From: Acidobacteriota bacterium
GTDB lineage: Bacteria; Acidobacteriota; UBA6911; RPQK01; JACQSY01
Reading direction: 5' to 3'
Assembly (NCBI GenBank): GCA_016211085.1
Contig: JACQSY010000051.1
Location: 1-32,699 of the forward strand
Length of the DNA stretch: 32,699 nucleotides
This document shows positions 9,240 through 18,221 of this stretch, piece after piece. The notes beneath the pieces are model-generated. The model had not been told where the DNA came from and did not search any database. It saw only the letters and a list, made by a program, of their open reading frames with translations. The position numbers were made by a program, and so were the translations under genes. The stretch's first letter is position 1; each line of letters begins with the position of its first letter.

Positions 9240-10610
9240 TCAAGAGCTGGCTGCCGCCACTCGAGACATGACTTCCTGTAGTCTTTCCTCGACCATGCTG
9301 CGAATTTGCCTCAGGCGATCGGCAGTTTCCGCCTCAAAGCGCAGCACCAGTACCGGCTGGGTATTAGAAGCGCGCACCAGAGCCCAGCCGTCCTTAAGTT
9401 GAACGCGCACACCGTCTACCGTGATGGTTTCATAGTGCCGGCCGAAATATTCGCTGAGCTCTTTTACGACTTGAAATTTATAGCGGTCGGGGCAGTCCAC
9501 TCGAATTTCCGGTGTGCTGAAATTCCGCGGAACATCGGCCATCAGTTCGGAGAGTCTTTTTCCCGTCCTGGATAATATTTCAAGGAGGCGCGCCCCCGCA
9601 TAAATGGCATCATCATAGCCATAATGCCGGTCGGCGAAAAACATGTGGCCGCTCATCTCACCGGCGAAGAGAGCCTTCTCCTCCTTCATTTTCGCCTTGA
9701 TCAGCGAGTGACCCGCCTTCCACATGATGCCGCGACCCTTGCGTTTTTCAATATCATCATAAAGCGTCTTGGAGGATTTCACTTCTCCAATGATAGTGGC
9801 TCCCGGGTTGGAAGCCAGGATGTCTCGGGCGTACACGATCATAAGCTGGTCGCCAAAGAGAATGTTTCCCTTTTCGTCGACCACGCCGATACGATCCGCA
9901 TCCCCGTCGAATGCGATCCCCAGATCGGCTTCTTCCTCTTCTACTTTGCGGATCAGGTCCTGGAGGTTCTCAATTACCGTGGGATCGGGATGATGGTTAG
10001 GAAAGTGACCATCCATACCGCAAAAAAGGTCGATCACCTTGCACCCAAGCTTTCGGTACACGTCGCCGGCCGCGACCGAGGCGGTGCCATTGCCACAGTC
10101 CACCACCACTTTGGAGGGCCTGGTGAAAATCTCGAACGAAGAGACCAGGTGCTGCTGGTATTCGGGGAGCACTGAGTATTCCTCCAATAAATCCTCGCCG
10201 CGGGAAAAACTGCCTTTCTCAGCAATTCGACGCACCTTCTGTATCTCCTCGCCATAGATGGTTGTCTTGCCGACGGCGACTTTGAATCCGTTGTACTCCG
10301 GAGGATTATGGCTTCCGGTAATCATGATTCCACCATCCGGCTTGAGCGTGTGCAACGAAAAATAAAGCACGGGAGTCGGGCAAACGCCGATATCAACAAT
10401 AGTCAGGCCGGTCGACTTTAGTCCTGCCACCAGATCATTTCGAAGACGGGTGGAACTCAATCTACAATCACGTCCCAGAGTGATACGTTTGCAGCCGTTC
10501 TCCTTCATATAGCTGCCCAATGCGGAACCCAGAGTGGTCACAACACTGCTGGCCAGGTCTATGTCCGCAACGCCACGAATGTCGTATTCACGAAAGATCT
10601 CCGGATTCAT
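9240..10610 (-). CDS. Phosphomannomutase / phosphoglucomutase
   Basis: 456 residues, the length of AlgC/ManB-type alpha-D-phosphohexomutases. It interconverts hexose 6- and 1-phosphates. Domains in order: the phosphoserine loop MITGSHNPPEYNG (S100), the metal loop DGDADR (235-240), the sugar-binding GEMSGH (317-322), and the C-terminal phosphate-binding RASNTQPVLVLRFE. Its start overlaps the stop of the PGI/PMI gene by ATGA (10607-10610), a sign of translational coupling. With PMI upstream and ManC at the head of the operon it completes fructose-6-P to mannose-6-P to mannose-1-P to GDP-mannose, for polysaccharide or glycoconjugate synthesis. It may equally serve glucose-1-P. Confidence 0.93.
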   Translation of the reverse strand: MNPEIFREYDIRGVADIDLASSVVTTLGSALGSYMKENGCKRITLGRDCRLSSTRLRNDLVAGLKSTGLTIVDIGVCPTPVLYFSLHTLKPDGGIMITGSHNPPEYNGFKVAVGKTTIYGEEIQKVRRIAEKGSFSRGEDLLEEYSVLPEYQQHLVSSFEIFTRPSKVVVDCGNGTASVAAGDVYRKLGCKVIDLFCGMDGHFPNHHPDPTVIENLQDLIRKVEEEEADLGIAFDGDADRIGVVDEKGNILFGDQLMIVYARDILASNPGATIIGEVKSSKTLYDDIEKRKGRGIMWKAGHSLIKAKMKEEKALFAGEMSGHMFFADRHYGYDDAIYAGARLLEILSRTGKRLSELMADVPRNFSTPEIRVDCPDRYKFQVVKELSEYFGRHYETITVDGVRVQLKDGWALVRASNTQPVLVLRFEAETADRLRQIRSMVEERLQEVMSRVAAASS

Positions 10611-11710
10611 TGATCGCCTTTCTTCAACTCGTTTTTCAGTGATTCTATGACCTCAACCGGTGTGGGATCCTCGCCGTTGAGAAAGGCGAGATAGACGCTT
10701 GCAAAATCGCCCAGCAAAATCAAGGACCACAACCTTTCAAACCAACTCTTACCCTCCGCCCAGCACTCGATAGAGGTTCCTGATTGTCGCTGTAACAGGG
10801 CCCGTGTGAATTCAATCCTTTTTTGGATTCTAGGATGGTCTTCGACGTCTCGAAGAAAAATCGGAACAACTTGAGTCAGCAGGTCTGCCGGGTGCTTCCA
10901 GCCCACAATTTCGTTGTGGTTCATCTCAGGAATGCCGTTGGAATAGGCAAGAGCCTTGCCGTTTTCAGAGAACTGACCTCGCCAACGCAGTGCCACCATT
11001 TCCAGACGGTCCTGGCTGCCATAGACCACTGGAAGTTTTTGATGGATGCGAGCGGCCAACTGTTTGGCGCGATTTCTAGAGAAAGGTTCTGCGCAGCAAA
11101 GCAGCGAAGTCTGTTGCCGGATAAAAGGCAACGCCGCACGGATCTCCTCAGTTAAATCCGTAGCAATCCCCAACTGCGCCAGCACCTTGAGAATAGGAAT
11201 GGCCGAATAGCCCAGCGCCGTACGCGGAGGAAATCCCGAAGGAATCTGAACTGTAGGAATGTGAAATTCACGAGCAAGCTTATAAAGCTGCCCGTTGGAA
11301 CTGAATACAATTATGGGTGCGCCCGCCGCTCGCGCTTCATGAAAGGCGGAAAGCGTCTCTTCAGTATTTCCGGAGTAACTGGAGACGAGCACCAGGGTGG
11401 AACGACCCACAAACGCAGGAAGCGAATAATTCCGATGTATGTAAAAAGGAATTTTCAGGCGGTTCCCCAAAAAAGCTTTCACAAAGTCTCCACCGATCGC
11501 CGACCCTCCTAAGCCTGCCATCAAGACGTTTGCGAACTGTCCCTGAGCGGCAACCGATGCTTCACTTCCAATTTGAAGAGATTCTTCAATCTGCCGATCC
11601 ACCTTTCCAAGAATTTCCAGGATTCCCTGCGGATCCCTGGTTCGCACAGCCGACAGGTCATCGAGGATCTCAACATAATCTTTATTTACACGGTCGGTTT
11701 GCCTTTCCAT
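10607..11710 (-). CDS. Bifunctional phosphoglucose / phosphomannose isomerase
   Basis: 367 residues from the ATG at 11710; upstream in-frame extension would run into manC and is not needed. It is a SIS-domain protein of the short PGI/PMI family first known from archaea, interconverting fructose-6-P with glucose-6-P and mannose-6-P. Visible are AGLGGSAIGGD, VLVSSYSGNTEETLSA with IIVFSSNG (first SIS domain), SGFPPRTALGYS, and the EMNHNEIVGW catalytic segment of the second domain. The gene follows manC by 28 bases and overlaps the mutase gene by four. The operon position supports the phosphomannose role. Confidence 0.9.
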   Translation of the reverse strand: MERQTDRVNKDYVEILDDLSAVRTRDPQGILEILGKVDRQIEESLQIGSEASVAAQGQFANVLMAGLGGSAIGGDFVKAFLGNRLKIPFYIHRNYSLPAFVGRSTLVLVSSYSGNTEETLSAFHEARAAGAPIIVFSSNGQLYKLAREFHIPTVQIPSGFPPRTALGYSAIPILKVLAQLGIATDLTEEIRAALPFIRQQTSLLCCAEPFSRNRAKQLAARIHQKLPVVYGSQDRLEMVALRWRGQFSENGKALAYSNGIPEMNHNEIVGWKHPADLLTQVVPIFLRDVEDHPRIQKRIEFTRALLQRQSGTSIECWAEGKSWFERLWSLILLGDFASVYLAFLNGEDPTPVEVIESLKNELKKGDQ

Positions 11711-11738
11711 GATTATCGACGCCTTCAAAAGCCAGTGT

Positions 11739-12812
11739 CTAGAGGTTCTCCACCCACCCCTGGTCTTCAATCTCCTGGACGGCTTTTTTGACGTCCTCCG
11801 TCCTGCGACTGTCACATACGAGAATGGCATCAGCGGTTTCAATAATTACCAGGTCTTCAACGCCAATCAGTGCGATCAACTTGTCCTTGGATGCGGAAAG
11901 CGTGCAATTGCGGCTGTCCACTGAGACATACCTCGTGTTAGAGGCGATGCCCTGGAAATCTTTTTTGAGGAGCCGTGAAAGAATCTGAAGGTTCCCTACA
12001 TCACACCATCCCAGTTTGCACGGCAGCACCGCCACGCGCCGGGTTTTTTCCATGACCCCGTAATCTATGGAAATCTTCTCCGCTCGGGAAAAAAGTCTTC
12101 TCACCCGCCCGCGATCTTCCCAAACTTTCTCAATTTCGCTGAGAACCTCGTAAAGATCCGGCAAATGTTGACGCATTTCCTGGAGTATCTCGTTCACAGA
12201 CCACACAAACATCCCGCTGTTCCACAGATAATCTCCCTGCTGGAAAAAACGGGACGCAGTAGCCGGCTTTGGTTTTTCCGTAAATCGCTTCACCTCGTAG
12301 GCTGCCGTACCGTCGATCTCCTCCAGCTTTCGTCCCCTCTGGATGTAGCCATAGCCTGTAGCTGGATGGCTCGGCTCAATTCCAAACGTGACCAGGTACT
12401 GCTTCCTGGAAAGAATTTCGGCTGCTTTCAGCACCCTGCAGAACTCTTCGGTGTCTGAAATAAAATGGTCGGAAGGAAGCACCGCCATTGCCTCTTCCCC
12501 CCAGCCGCGCTTTTTCAGGTAAACGGCAGAAAGACCAATACAAGGCGCCGTACTCAGGCTTTGTGGTTCAACGATCACCTGTTCTCTTTTCAGCTCGGGC
12601 AATTCATTTAGAATCTGCTCGACATACGATTCACCTGTCACGACGAAAACATCTTCCACGGCCATTATGGGGAGCAGACGATCGACCGCCTGCCTGAGAA
12701 GCGAACGTTCCCCTCCCAGCCGCAGGAACTGTTTGGGACGGTTTTTTCTACTGAGCGGCCAGAAGCGCGTCCCGTGCCCTCCAGCCATGATTACAACTTT
12801 CATGCGCTCCAT
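11739..12812 (-). CDS. manC: Mannose-1-phosphate guanylyltransferase
   Basis: 357 residues. A nucleotidyltransferase that makes GDP-mannose from mannose-1-phosphate and GTP. The signature MAGGHGTRFWPLSRKNRPKQ follows the start, with VLPSDHFI in the middle and the sugar-phosphate FTEKP segment at mid-length. The length matches the transferase-only class: there is no fused C-terminal cupin isomerase domain as in long ManC/AlgA, and the isomerase is supplied by the next gene. Start ATG 12812; a second ATG at 12803 with GGAG very close is possible. It stands 49 bases downstream of the large M16 homologue, so read-through from there is possible. Confidence 0.93.
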   Translation of the reverse strand: MERMKVVIMAGGHGTRFWPLSRKNRPKQFLRLGGERSLLRQAVDRLLPIMAVEDVFVVTGESYVEQILNELPELKREQVIVEPQSLSTAPCIGLSAVYLKKRGWGEEAMAVLPSDHFISDTEEFCRVLKAAEILSRKQYLVTFGIEPSHPATGYGYIQRGRKLEEIDGTAAYEVKRFTEKPKPATASRFFQQGDYLWNSGMFVWSVNEILQEMRQHLPDLYEVLSEIEKVWEDRGRVRRLFSRAEKISIDYGVMEKTRRVAVLPCKLGWCDVGNLQILSRLLKKDFQGIASNTRYVSVDSRNCTLSASKDKLIALIGVEDLVIIETADAILVCDSRRTEDVKKAVQEIEDQGWVENL

Positions 12813-12861
12813 CGTCGAACGTTAAAGTGTCGCTCGTCAATACTTGGAGCTAAAACTTCTG

Positions 12862-15552
12862 CTACTGCTGTTCTGAGTCTGTGGCGGGCCACAGGTACTC
12901 ACGAGCGACTTCCTGAAGATCTTCTCTTTTGATTTCTTTAAGCTGACGGAGAATCTCCGACTCAGTGGTAGCGGGTCTCTGACTGGATAGCGCATCCCTT
13001 CCAATGTTGCGGACGTGCTGATCGCCGCGCTGACGGTGGATGTAAAAGTGGGCAATCGTGGCATCCAATGCCTTGAGAAATTCATCGGTGCGGACCTCGC
13101 CCGCAGCGATACGCTTCACATTTTGCTCTAAGACGCCCACTGTACTTGGCCCCCCTTGCCGCATGGCTGAAAGGCTGTAGAAAATGCCACCACCAGCATA
13201 CGAGTCGTGCCCGATCAACCAGTCATGCCATCGTTCAGGATGGGCCTGGAAGTCAGCAGTAAACGACACCGACGGAGTGATTATTGAAGCACGGGTCAGG
13301 TTTTCCAGCACGCGCAAGGCATGCTCTTGCAGGCTGTTCCTCGGGGGAGAGGAAAAAGCTACAGCAAACCACGGGACCGAGAGGAGGGAGAATTCTCTGG
13401 TAGTGGACTTTGGCGACGCCGTGGCGACCCTTGCCGGCTCCACAGGTTTGCGGGCGGCGTCCGCCAGCACCGGCGCAACGTCTTGCAAGAAACCGGTGCC
13501 TTGGACATTACCGTGGATCACTATGAGTGGATGCACACTGGAGATGGAAGCTTTGACCCATGACTGAAGAGATTCCAGACTCACCGTCTGAATCGCCTGG
13601 CTGTTGACACTGGGCAAACCATAAGGATGGTTCTCAAAAACTGCGGCCTTCAACCGCTCAAAGATTGACTTCAAAGCCCCATCGGAAGTTGTTTCCTGAG
13701 TGCTCAACAGCGCGGCCAACTCTGCTCCCAGAACGCCAGGATCAATGGGGGGCGATTTCAGCCAGATACCCATTGTCTTCAAAAACGGCTCGAGATACGG
13801 GGGAAGGACTGTCGATTGAAAACCAAAAAAATCAGGCTCATTTACCGGCTGCAGACGCGCTCCCATTTGTTCCAGCGTGGCCCACCACTGGGATGACTTC
13901 TCTCCTCCCGCACTCTCGAGCAAAACACGCAGTGCCAGTTCGGTCACGCCCGCCGTCTGAGGAGTTTCCTGAATACGCCCTCCCGAATAGAAAAAGCCAA
14001 CGTGGACCAGCGGAGCCTTATTGTCTTCCAGCAACAAAATCTCCGGTCCCCGCAAGATGGATGTTTTTTTCAATCCAGCTGGTACCGAGGCGGCCGCGGC
14101 TCGAATTGATACGCCCAAAGGCTCGACTGAATTCAACAACGGCTCGCGTTCCGCCAAGCCCGTGCGCATCATCTTCATTGCTTCCAGGAACGACTCCGAA
14201 GTAAACATTCTCTGCTCGAAAGATTTGGGAAAGTATTCCAAAAGAGCCAGGTTCTGCTCAGAAACGTGCCGCTTTAAAAAGGCGGCCATATCGGCTTGTG
14301 TAACCTTTTGGATGTCTTCGACCATCCGGTCTCGGGCGCGATAATTACCTTCTGCTTCGTTGCGTGCTAACAAATATGCCCTGCTCTCGAGTGCCTCCAA
14401 CTGCTGAAGGTAATCACGCAACAGCAGTGCTTTCGCGCGCTCCAGTTCCGCGGCGCTGGTACCCTCGGCTCGAATTTGTTCCAGGACGGAAAATACTTTT
14501 CCCTCTGAAGCATCGACTTTGTCCGGTTCCAATTTCAGGAAGAAGGAGATCATGCCGAGACCGGGTTGCATTTGGACAGCGGAGGACACGTTAGCGGCAA
14601 CCTCCTTCCCTTCTTGCGTGAGCAGGGCGCCTCTTCCCTCCCCCAGCACATACTGCAGCAGCAGTGCCGGAATTCGTTCTTGAAGCGAGTAAGCCGGCAG
14701 TCGTAAGGCCAGCAGAAGATAGGGCTCCGTGACATCAGCCCTCACATGAAAATACCGGAACCCGTTCTTCCCCGTAGCAGCTGTTTCTTCCCCCTTCTCA
14801 GCGCCCGGTGGCGTGCGGGCCGGTGACGAAAACACCTGCACTATCTTTTGCAATAGCTGATGGCGATCCACCGCCCCGGACACCACCAGTATGTGGTTGG
14901 AAGGCCTGAATATCCTCTGTGAATAAGCGTTCAAGGAGACGGCGTCAAGCTCTCGTGAGATTGGGGGAGCGGAAACTCTCCTCAAGTCCAGCAGTGCATT
15001 CATCCGATCATGAGCAGCCAGAAAGTAATCCTGCGTCAACTGCTGGCCCTCTCTGACCAGCCAGGCAATTTCTTCTTGAAGAACTTGCGGGTCAATACGG
15101 AGATTTTGAAGAGCTTCCCTCCGCGCCTCAATGATTTTGACGACGTTCTCGGCAGGACCAACGTCGTAAAAAAACAAATGGTCTGGTCCGACATCAGAAC
15201 CGCTAATCGCCCCTAATTCGCCCAGCTGTTCCTTGAAAGGGGTGCCGGACTGAGTAGGCAGCTTTTCTCGCAATCGGCTGAGGAGGCGTGAAGCTCCGGC
15301 AAGAGAGGCCGGTTCGTCTGACCAGCCCCGGCGGAAATAGCTGGCCACTGCCGCTAAAGGACGTTCGATCCGGTCCTCGACCAGCACCGTCATTCCGTTG
15401 GCGAGTACTGCCCGCGTGATATTTCCATGGTCTTCACGAGAACGCAGAACCTGCGACTTGGGGATGGATTGTGGCCGCGAGGGAGGCGGCTGTTGGGCCA
15501 AGGCGGAAGTGGCAACCCAGGCGAAGCCTATCAAGAACTGCTTCCACTTCAT
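12862..15552 (-). CDS. Secreted two-domain M16 homologue without zinc sites
   Basis: 896 residues with a signal peptide (about 1-20, ending TSALAQQ). It has two tandem M16 units: one starts around LANGMTVLVEDR (50-61) and the other around LRGPEILLLEDNKAPLVHV. In both, the surrounding sequence of the inverted zinc motif is recognisable but the ligands are gone: RLLSR (89-93) replaces HxxEH in the first half, and ELALR after TAGVT in the second. No R/Y tyrosine motif was seen either. The protein is probably not a zinc peptidase but a binding, chaperone or complex partner. The ATG at 15552 has a short AGG 9 bases upstream. It is divergent from an ECF sigma/anti-sigma pair across 112 bases, which may regulate it. 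Confidence 0.87.
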   Translation of the reverse strand: MKWKQFLIGFAWVATSALAQQPPPSRPQSIPKSQVLRSREDHGNITRAVLANGMTVLVEDRIERPLAAVASYFRRGWSDEPASLAGASRLLSRLREKLPTQSGTPFKEQLGELGAISGSDVGPDHLFFYDVGPAENVVKIIEARREALQNLRIDPQVLQEEIAWLVREGQQLTQDYFLAAHDRMNALLDLRRVSAPPISRELDAVSLNAYSQRIFRPSNHILVVSGAVDRHQLLQKIVQVFSSPARTPPGAEKGEETAATGKNGFRYFHVRADVTEPYLLLALRLPAYSLQERIPALLLQYVLGEGRGALLTQEGKEVAANVSSAVQMQPGLGMISFFLKLEPDKVDASEGKVFSVLEQIRAEGTSAAELERAKALLLRDYLQQLEALESRAYLLARNEAEGNYRARDRMVEDIQKVTQADMAAFLKRHVSEQNLALLEYFPKSFEQRMFTSESFLEAMKMMRTGLAEREPLLNSVEPLGVSIRAAAASVPAGLKKTSILRGPEILLLEDNKAPLVHVGFFYSGGRIQETPQTAGVTELALRVLLESAGGEKSSQWWATLEQMGARLQPVNEPDFFGFQSTVLPPYLEPFLKTMGIWLKSPPIDPGVLGAELAALLSTQETTSDGALKSIFERLKAAVFENHPYGLPSVNSQAIQTVSLESLQSWVKASISSVHPLIVIHGNVQGTGFLQDVAPVLADAARKPVEPARVATASPKSTTREFSLLSVPWFAVAFSSPPRNSLQEHALRVLENLTRASIITPSVSFTADFQAHPERWHDWLIGHDSYAGGGIFYSLSAMRQGGPSTVGVLEQNVKRIAAGEVRTDEFLKALDATIAHFYIHRQRGDQHVRNIGRDALSSQRPATTESEILRQLKEIKREDLQEVAREYLWPATDSEQQ

Positions 15553-15664
15553 TAAAAAAGCCTATCAACTCACCCCACTGAAAAGCAATTGGATTGCACA
15601 GAAGATCTGGCGGTCAATGTTGCTTTTACACCTTTAGTGAATTCATGTATTTTAGGTGGTGCAA

Positions 15665-16282
15665 ATGAAGACGAAGGGAATGGAACAGCCACAGCTGGTA
15701 GAGGGTCTTCGCAAGCTTGAGGATGAAGCTATCGACGAACTCGTGCACCAGTATTCTCGTCCCCTGTTCGGCGTGATTCTGAATTACACCAAGAACCCTC
15801 AGGATGCAGAAGAGATCCTGCAGGACACGCTGGTCAAAATCGTGCGCAAGATTGAGACCTTTCGTGACCAGGGAGATATCTGGCCCTGGATCAAGCGGAT
15901 TGCCATCAACAACTCCATCATCTGGCTCCGCAAGAATCGAGCCACCCGGGAACACGAATTACGCATGGATGATCACCTGCCGCAATTCTCGGCGGACGGC
16001 CAGCATAGCCATCCCGTTTTTGACTGGGGTGTGGATCCCGAACAGCTGCTGCTCAACAAGGAAGTTGGTGGCTTGATTTACGACGCTGTGCAGGTGCTTC
16101 CCTTCGAATATCGCGCTCCTCTGGTTTTAAGAGAGATTGAAGGTTACTCCATACGAGAAATTTCTGCCTTGCTGGGGATTAAAGAGGCCGCTACCAAAAC
16201 CCGTATTCATCGCGCCAGGCTCTTCGTCCGTGAACGATTGGCTAAGCATTTCAGCGGTCGGCATTTCGGAGGTTTGCTATGA
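15665..16282 (+). CDS. ECF RNA polymerase sigma factor
   Basis: 205 residues. Region 2 is seen in YSRPLFGVILNYTKNPQDAEEILQDTL and the following WPWIKRIAINNSIIWLRK. A linker of about 50 residues leads to region 4, with LPFEYRAPLVLREIEGYSIREISALLG and the recognition helix EAATKTRIHRARLFVRERL. The ATG at 15665 is preferred over GTG codons at 15656 and 15659 because AGGTGG lies 5 bases before it. The stop overlaps the start of a zinc anti-sigma gene by ATGA, the usual pairing for stress-responsive ECF factors. The divergent M16 homologue may be a target. The inducing signal is unknown. Confidence 0.93.
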   Translation: MKTKGMEQPQLVEGLRKLEDEAIDELVHQYSRPLFGVILNYTKNPQDAEEILQDTLVKIVRKIETFRDQGDIWPWIKRIAINNSIIWLRKNRATREHELRMDDHLPQFSADGQHSHPVFDWGVDPEQLLLNKEVGGLIYDAVQVLPFEYRAPLVLREIEGYSIREISALLGIKEAATKTRIHRARLFVRERLAKHFSGRHFGGLL

Positions 16283-16530
16283 AAGCCTTCATTAGCTGCA
16301 AACAATGCACCGACCTATTAATGGATTACCTGGAAGGAACACTTGACACCGGTATTAAACAGAGGCTTGACGAACACCTTTCAGCCTGCCCACCCTGCTT
16401 GAATTTCCTGCGTACTTATAAGACGTCTTCAGAACTGACGCGCCGCTTGCGGGACCAGCAAGTTCAAATCCCCCGCGCCATGGAAAATCGACTCAAATCG
16501 TTTCTCAGAGAGCAAGTCAAGAAATCCTGA
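16279..16530 (+). CDS. Zinc-finger (zf-HC2) anti-sigma factor, soluble
   Basis: 83 residues. The N-terminal ZAS motif is clear: CKQC near residue 7, then YLEGTLD and HLSACPPC (HxxxCxxC). Such proteins bind and hold the cognate ECF factor. No membrane segment follows, so this is a cytoplasmic anti-sigma factor, in which zinc/cysteine chemistry (redox or metal) rather than membrane proteolysis may release the sigma factor; that is inference from families such as RsrA/ChrR. The start overlaps the sigma gene stop by four bases, giving coupled synthesis. Confidence 0.88.
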   Translation: MKAFISCKQCTDLLMDYLEGTLDTGIKQRLDEHLSACPPCLNFLRTYKTSSELTRRLRDQQVQIPRAMENRLKSFLREQVKKS

Positions 16531-16634
16531 AGGTAGACAGACCCGAAGCCCGCCCATTGCCAACGGCAAACACAAACATTGAAAGCCTCATGAGTCTGCT
16601 TGCAAAGGCTTATTCCTGTGGCAAACGTTTGCGG

Positions 16635-17207
16635 CTACGAAGAACGATTTAACAGGACATAAAGAGCGCCAAAGCCTCCATCCACCGGACGCGCGGATGT
16701 GTAGGCGACGACATGGCGGGCGAGGCGCTTTTGCCGAAGCCAGCTTTGTACTTTTTCCTTCAATATCCCGGCGTGGTTACGAGAGTTTTTGCCTTGACCG
16801 TGGATGAGGCGCACACAGGTGAGTTGGCGTTTGACACACTGGCGGATAAACAATTCCACCTCCAGCCGGGCTTCTTTTTGTGTCATGCCGTGAAGGTCCA
16901 GCTCCGCTTGAACTGAGAACCTTCCTTCCCGCAGACGTCTGAGGAGCATCGGATTGTTTGAAGGCAAGCTCCCTTCCACATATTCGCCGCTGTAAAACCA
17001 CTCAAACTCTGTTTTACCGTTGACGAGATCCTGCAAAACGTCAGCGGAGGAGGAGCAGGCTGCGGGAACCCGCGCCTTTTTTTCCAGCTCGACACGTTGG
17101 TTCTCAAAAGACAAAGGGCGAACGCCGCACATTGCTTCCTTAAGGAGCTCTTGCTCGTCGACTGTTCCTTCACCATCGGTCAAAAAAGGATTCAGTTTCT
17201 CATCCAT
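16635..17207 (-). CDS. Smr-domain protein
   Basis: 190 residues. The C-terminal half is an Smr domain (as at the end of MutS2): ELDLHGMTQKEARLEVE, then VRLIHGQGKNS, and VVAYTSARPVDGGFGALYVLL. LDLHG and HGxG are the family hallmarks; the domain binds or nicks branched DNA or acts on RNA in characterised relatives. The N-terminal half is charged and unassigned. It lies 23 bases after the four-helix membrane protein and is convergent with the anti-sigma gene. A perfect 12-base palindrome GCAAACGTTTGC (16621-16632) sits just past its stop. Confidence 0.85.
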   Translation of the reverse strand: MDEKLNPFLTDGEGTVDEQELLKEAMCGVRPLSFENQRVELEKKARVPAACSSSADVLQDLVNGKTEFEWFYSGEYVEGSLPSNNPMLLRRLREGRFSVQAELDLHGMTQKEARLEVELFIRQCVKRQLTCVRLIHGQGKNSRNHAGILKEKVQSWLRQKRLARHVVAYTSARPVDGGFGALYVLLNRSS

Positions 17208-17230
17208 CGGAGGCCCTGTTTATCAAGAAT

Positions 17231-17758
17231 TCAAGCGCCGACGCCTGACGTACGCCGCCACAGGCGCCAGCTTAATACCAGCCCAAGGAGTAGCTTGAAT
17301 ATATCCAACCCTACGTAGAGACCATGCAGTATCCCGAAGCGGCGCCGGGCCGCTGCCTCTCCCAAAGCGAAATCAAGCTTTTCTCCTTCCCTGACCATCT
17401 CCGGGGTGACGTAGGCAGCAAACGCGATGACGATTCCTCCCATTAGAGAGACGAGAAGAAGATCGTATTTCTTTCCCTGATGACTGCCGGGCGCGACGAT
17501 CGCCAACAACAGCACCGCAAGTACAATTTGTAGCACAGCCCAGTGATGAAAAAAGTACCGATTCAATTCGGCAGCAAGGTGCCGAAAGAGAGGCCTGAGC
17601 TGGTCTTCTTCAAGCGGCCCGGCCGCTTTTTCAATCTTCTCCACAGCCGCGAGGACCTGCTCCACCATCGAAAAGTTAGTCGAGGCAATCCACCAGATCA
17701 AAACGGTTCCCAATAGCCATCCGCCCAGCAAGAAAAGTCCTGATTTTTCCCTGATCAT
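17231..17758 (-). CDS. Four-helix membrane protein, DUF4149/TMEM205-like
   Basis: About 175 residues with four predicted membrane segments: LFLLGGWLLGTVLIWWIAS, then AVLQIVLAVLLLAIVA, LLLVSLMGGIVIAFAAYV, and LYVGLDIFKLLLGLVLSW. The FFHHWAVLQ segment and the overall pattern (helix, soluble helix pair, three helices) resemble DUF4149 proteins of unknown function. The ATG at 17758 is preferred because AAGGAG lies close before it; a GTG at 17779 is an alternative. Smr follows in the same direction. No function can be assigned. Confidence 0.72.
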   Translation of the reverse strand: MIREKSGLFLLGGWLLGTVLIWWIASTNFSMVEQVLAAVEKIEKAAGPLEEDQLRPLFRHLAAELNRYFFHHWAVLQIVLAVLLLAIVAPGSHQGKKYDLLLVSLMGGIVIAFAAYVTPEMVREGEKLDFALGEAAARRRFGILHGLYVGLDIFKLLLGLVLSWRLWRRTSGVGA

Positions 17759-17794
17759 CGACTCCTTCGCTACGCTCACCCGGCTGGGCGAAGC

Positions 17795-17825
17795 TTGAAT
17801 GCGAGGTTTTGAAATTATATATAAT
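17795..17825 (+). promoter_or_regulatory. Candidate promoter of the small exported protein
   Basis: TTGAAT (17795-17800) and TATAAT (17820-17825), or TATATA at 17818-17823 with 17-base spacing, in an AT-rich stretch unlike its surroundings, about 40 bases before the start. Confidence 0.45.
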
Positions 17826-17864
17826 ATCTAGTTCCACTTGCCAAAATGTTAAGGAGGAAAGCTT

Positions 17865-18221
17865 ATGAAGCGCGTCTCTGTTTCTCTTTTCGCACTGTGG
17901 CTTTCGGGCAGCCTCTTCACGTGGGCTGCGGAGGCCATCAAGACGGGTACTCTTGTCGATGCCAATTGTGGTCCGAAGATAGCGGCGGATGCAGCCAAAG
18001 CTTCTGGCCATAAAGTATCCTGTGCAAAGTCGGACAACTGCAAGAACGCCGGATACGGCATTGTTGCTGATGGGAAATTCCTGAAATTCGACAAAACCGG
18101 CGACGCTCAGGCCTGGAACATCCTGGAAAAGACCAGCAAAGAGAGTGAAGTCAAGGTAACCGTCACTGGCCATCTCGAGGGTAATAACCTTCAGGTCAGC
18201 AAGATCGAAGAAGCAAAGTAA
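17865..18221 (+). CDS. Small exported cysteine-containing protein
   Basis: 118 residues. Signal peptide about 1-22 (VSLFALWLSGSLFTWAAEA). The mature part has GTLVDANCG, three cysteines at about 36, 52 and 58, GYGIVADGKFLKF, and a strand-rich end VKVTVTGHLEGNNLQVSKI. This arrangement recalls small OB-like secreted proteins common in Acidobacteria, for which no function is known to me. A strong ribosome site (AAGGAGG, 17850-17856) and an AT-rich promoter suggest high expression. It is monocistronic: a hairpin follows at 18237-18260 and the next gene is more than 300 bases away. Confidence 0.78.
   Translation: MKRVSVSLFALWLSGSLFTWAAEAIKTGTLVDANCGPKIAADAAKASGHKVSCAKSDNCKNAGYGIVADGKFLKFDKTGDAQAWNILEKTSKESEVKVTVTGHLEGNNLQVSKIEEAK

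Noticed and set aside
9624..10175. 183-codon plus-strand frame opposite the phosphomannomutase gene
   Set aside because: Shadow of a gene with all catalytic motifs; no independent support.
15553..15664. Promoters in the sigma factor / M16 divergent region
   Set aside because: TTGACC on the minus strand and TTGCTT on the plus strand occur, but neither has an acceptable -10 box at proper spacing, so no promoter is called.
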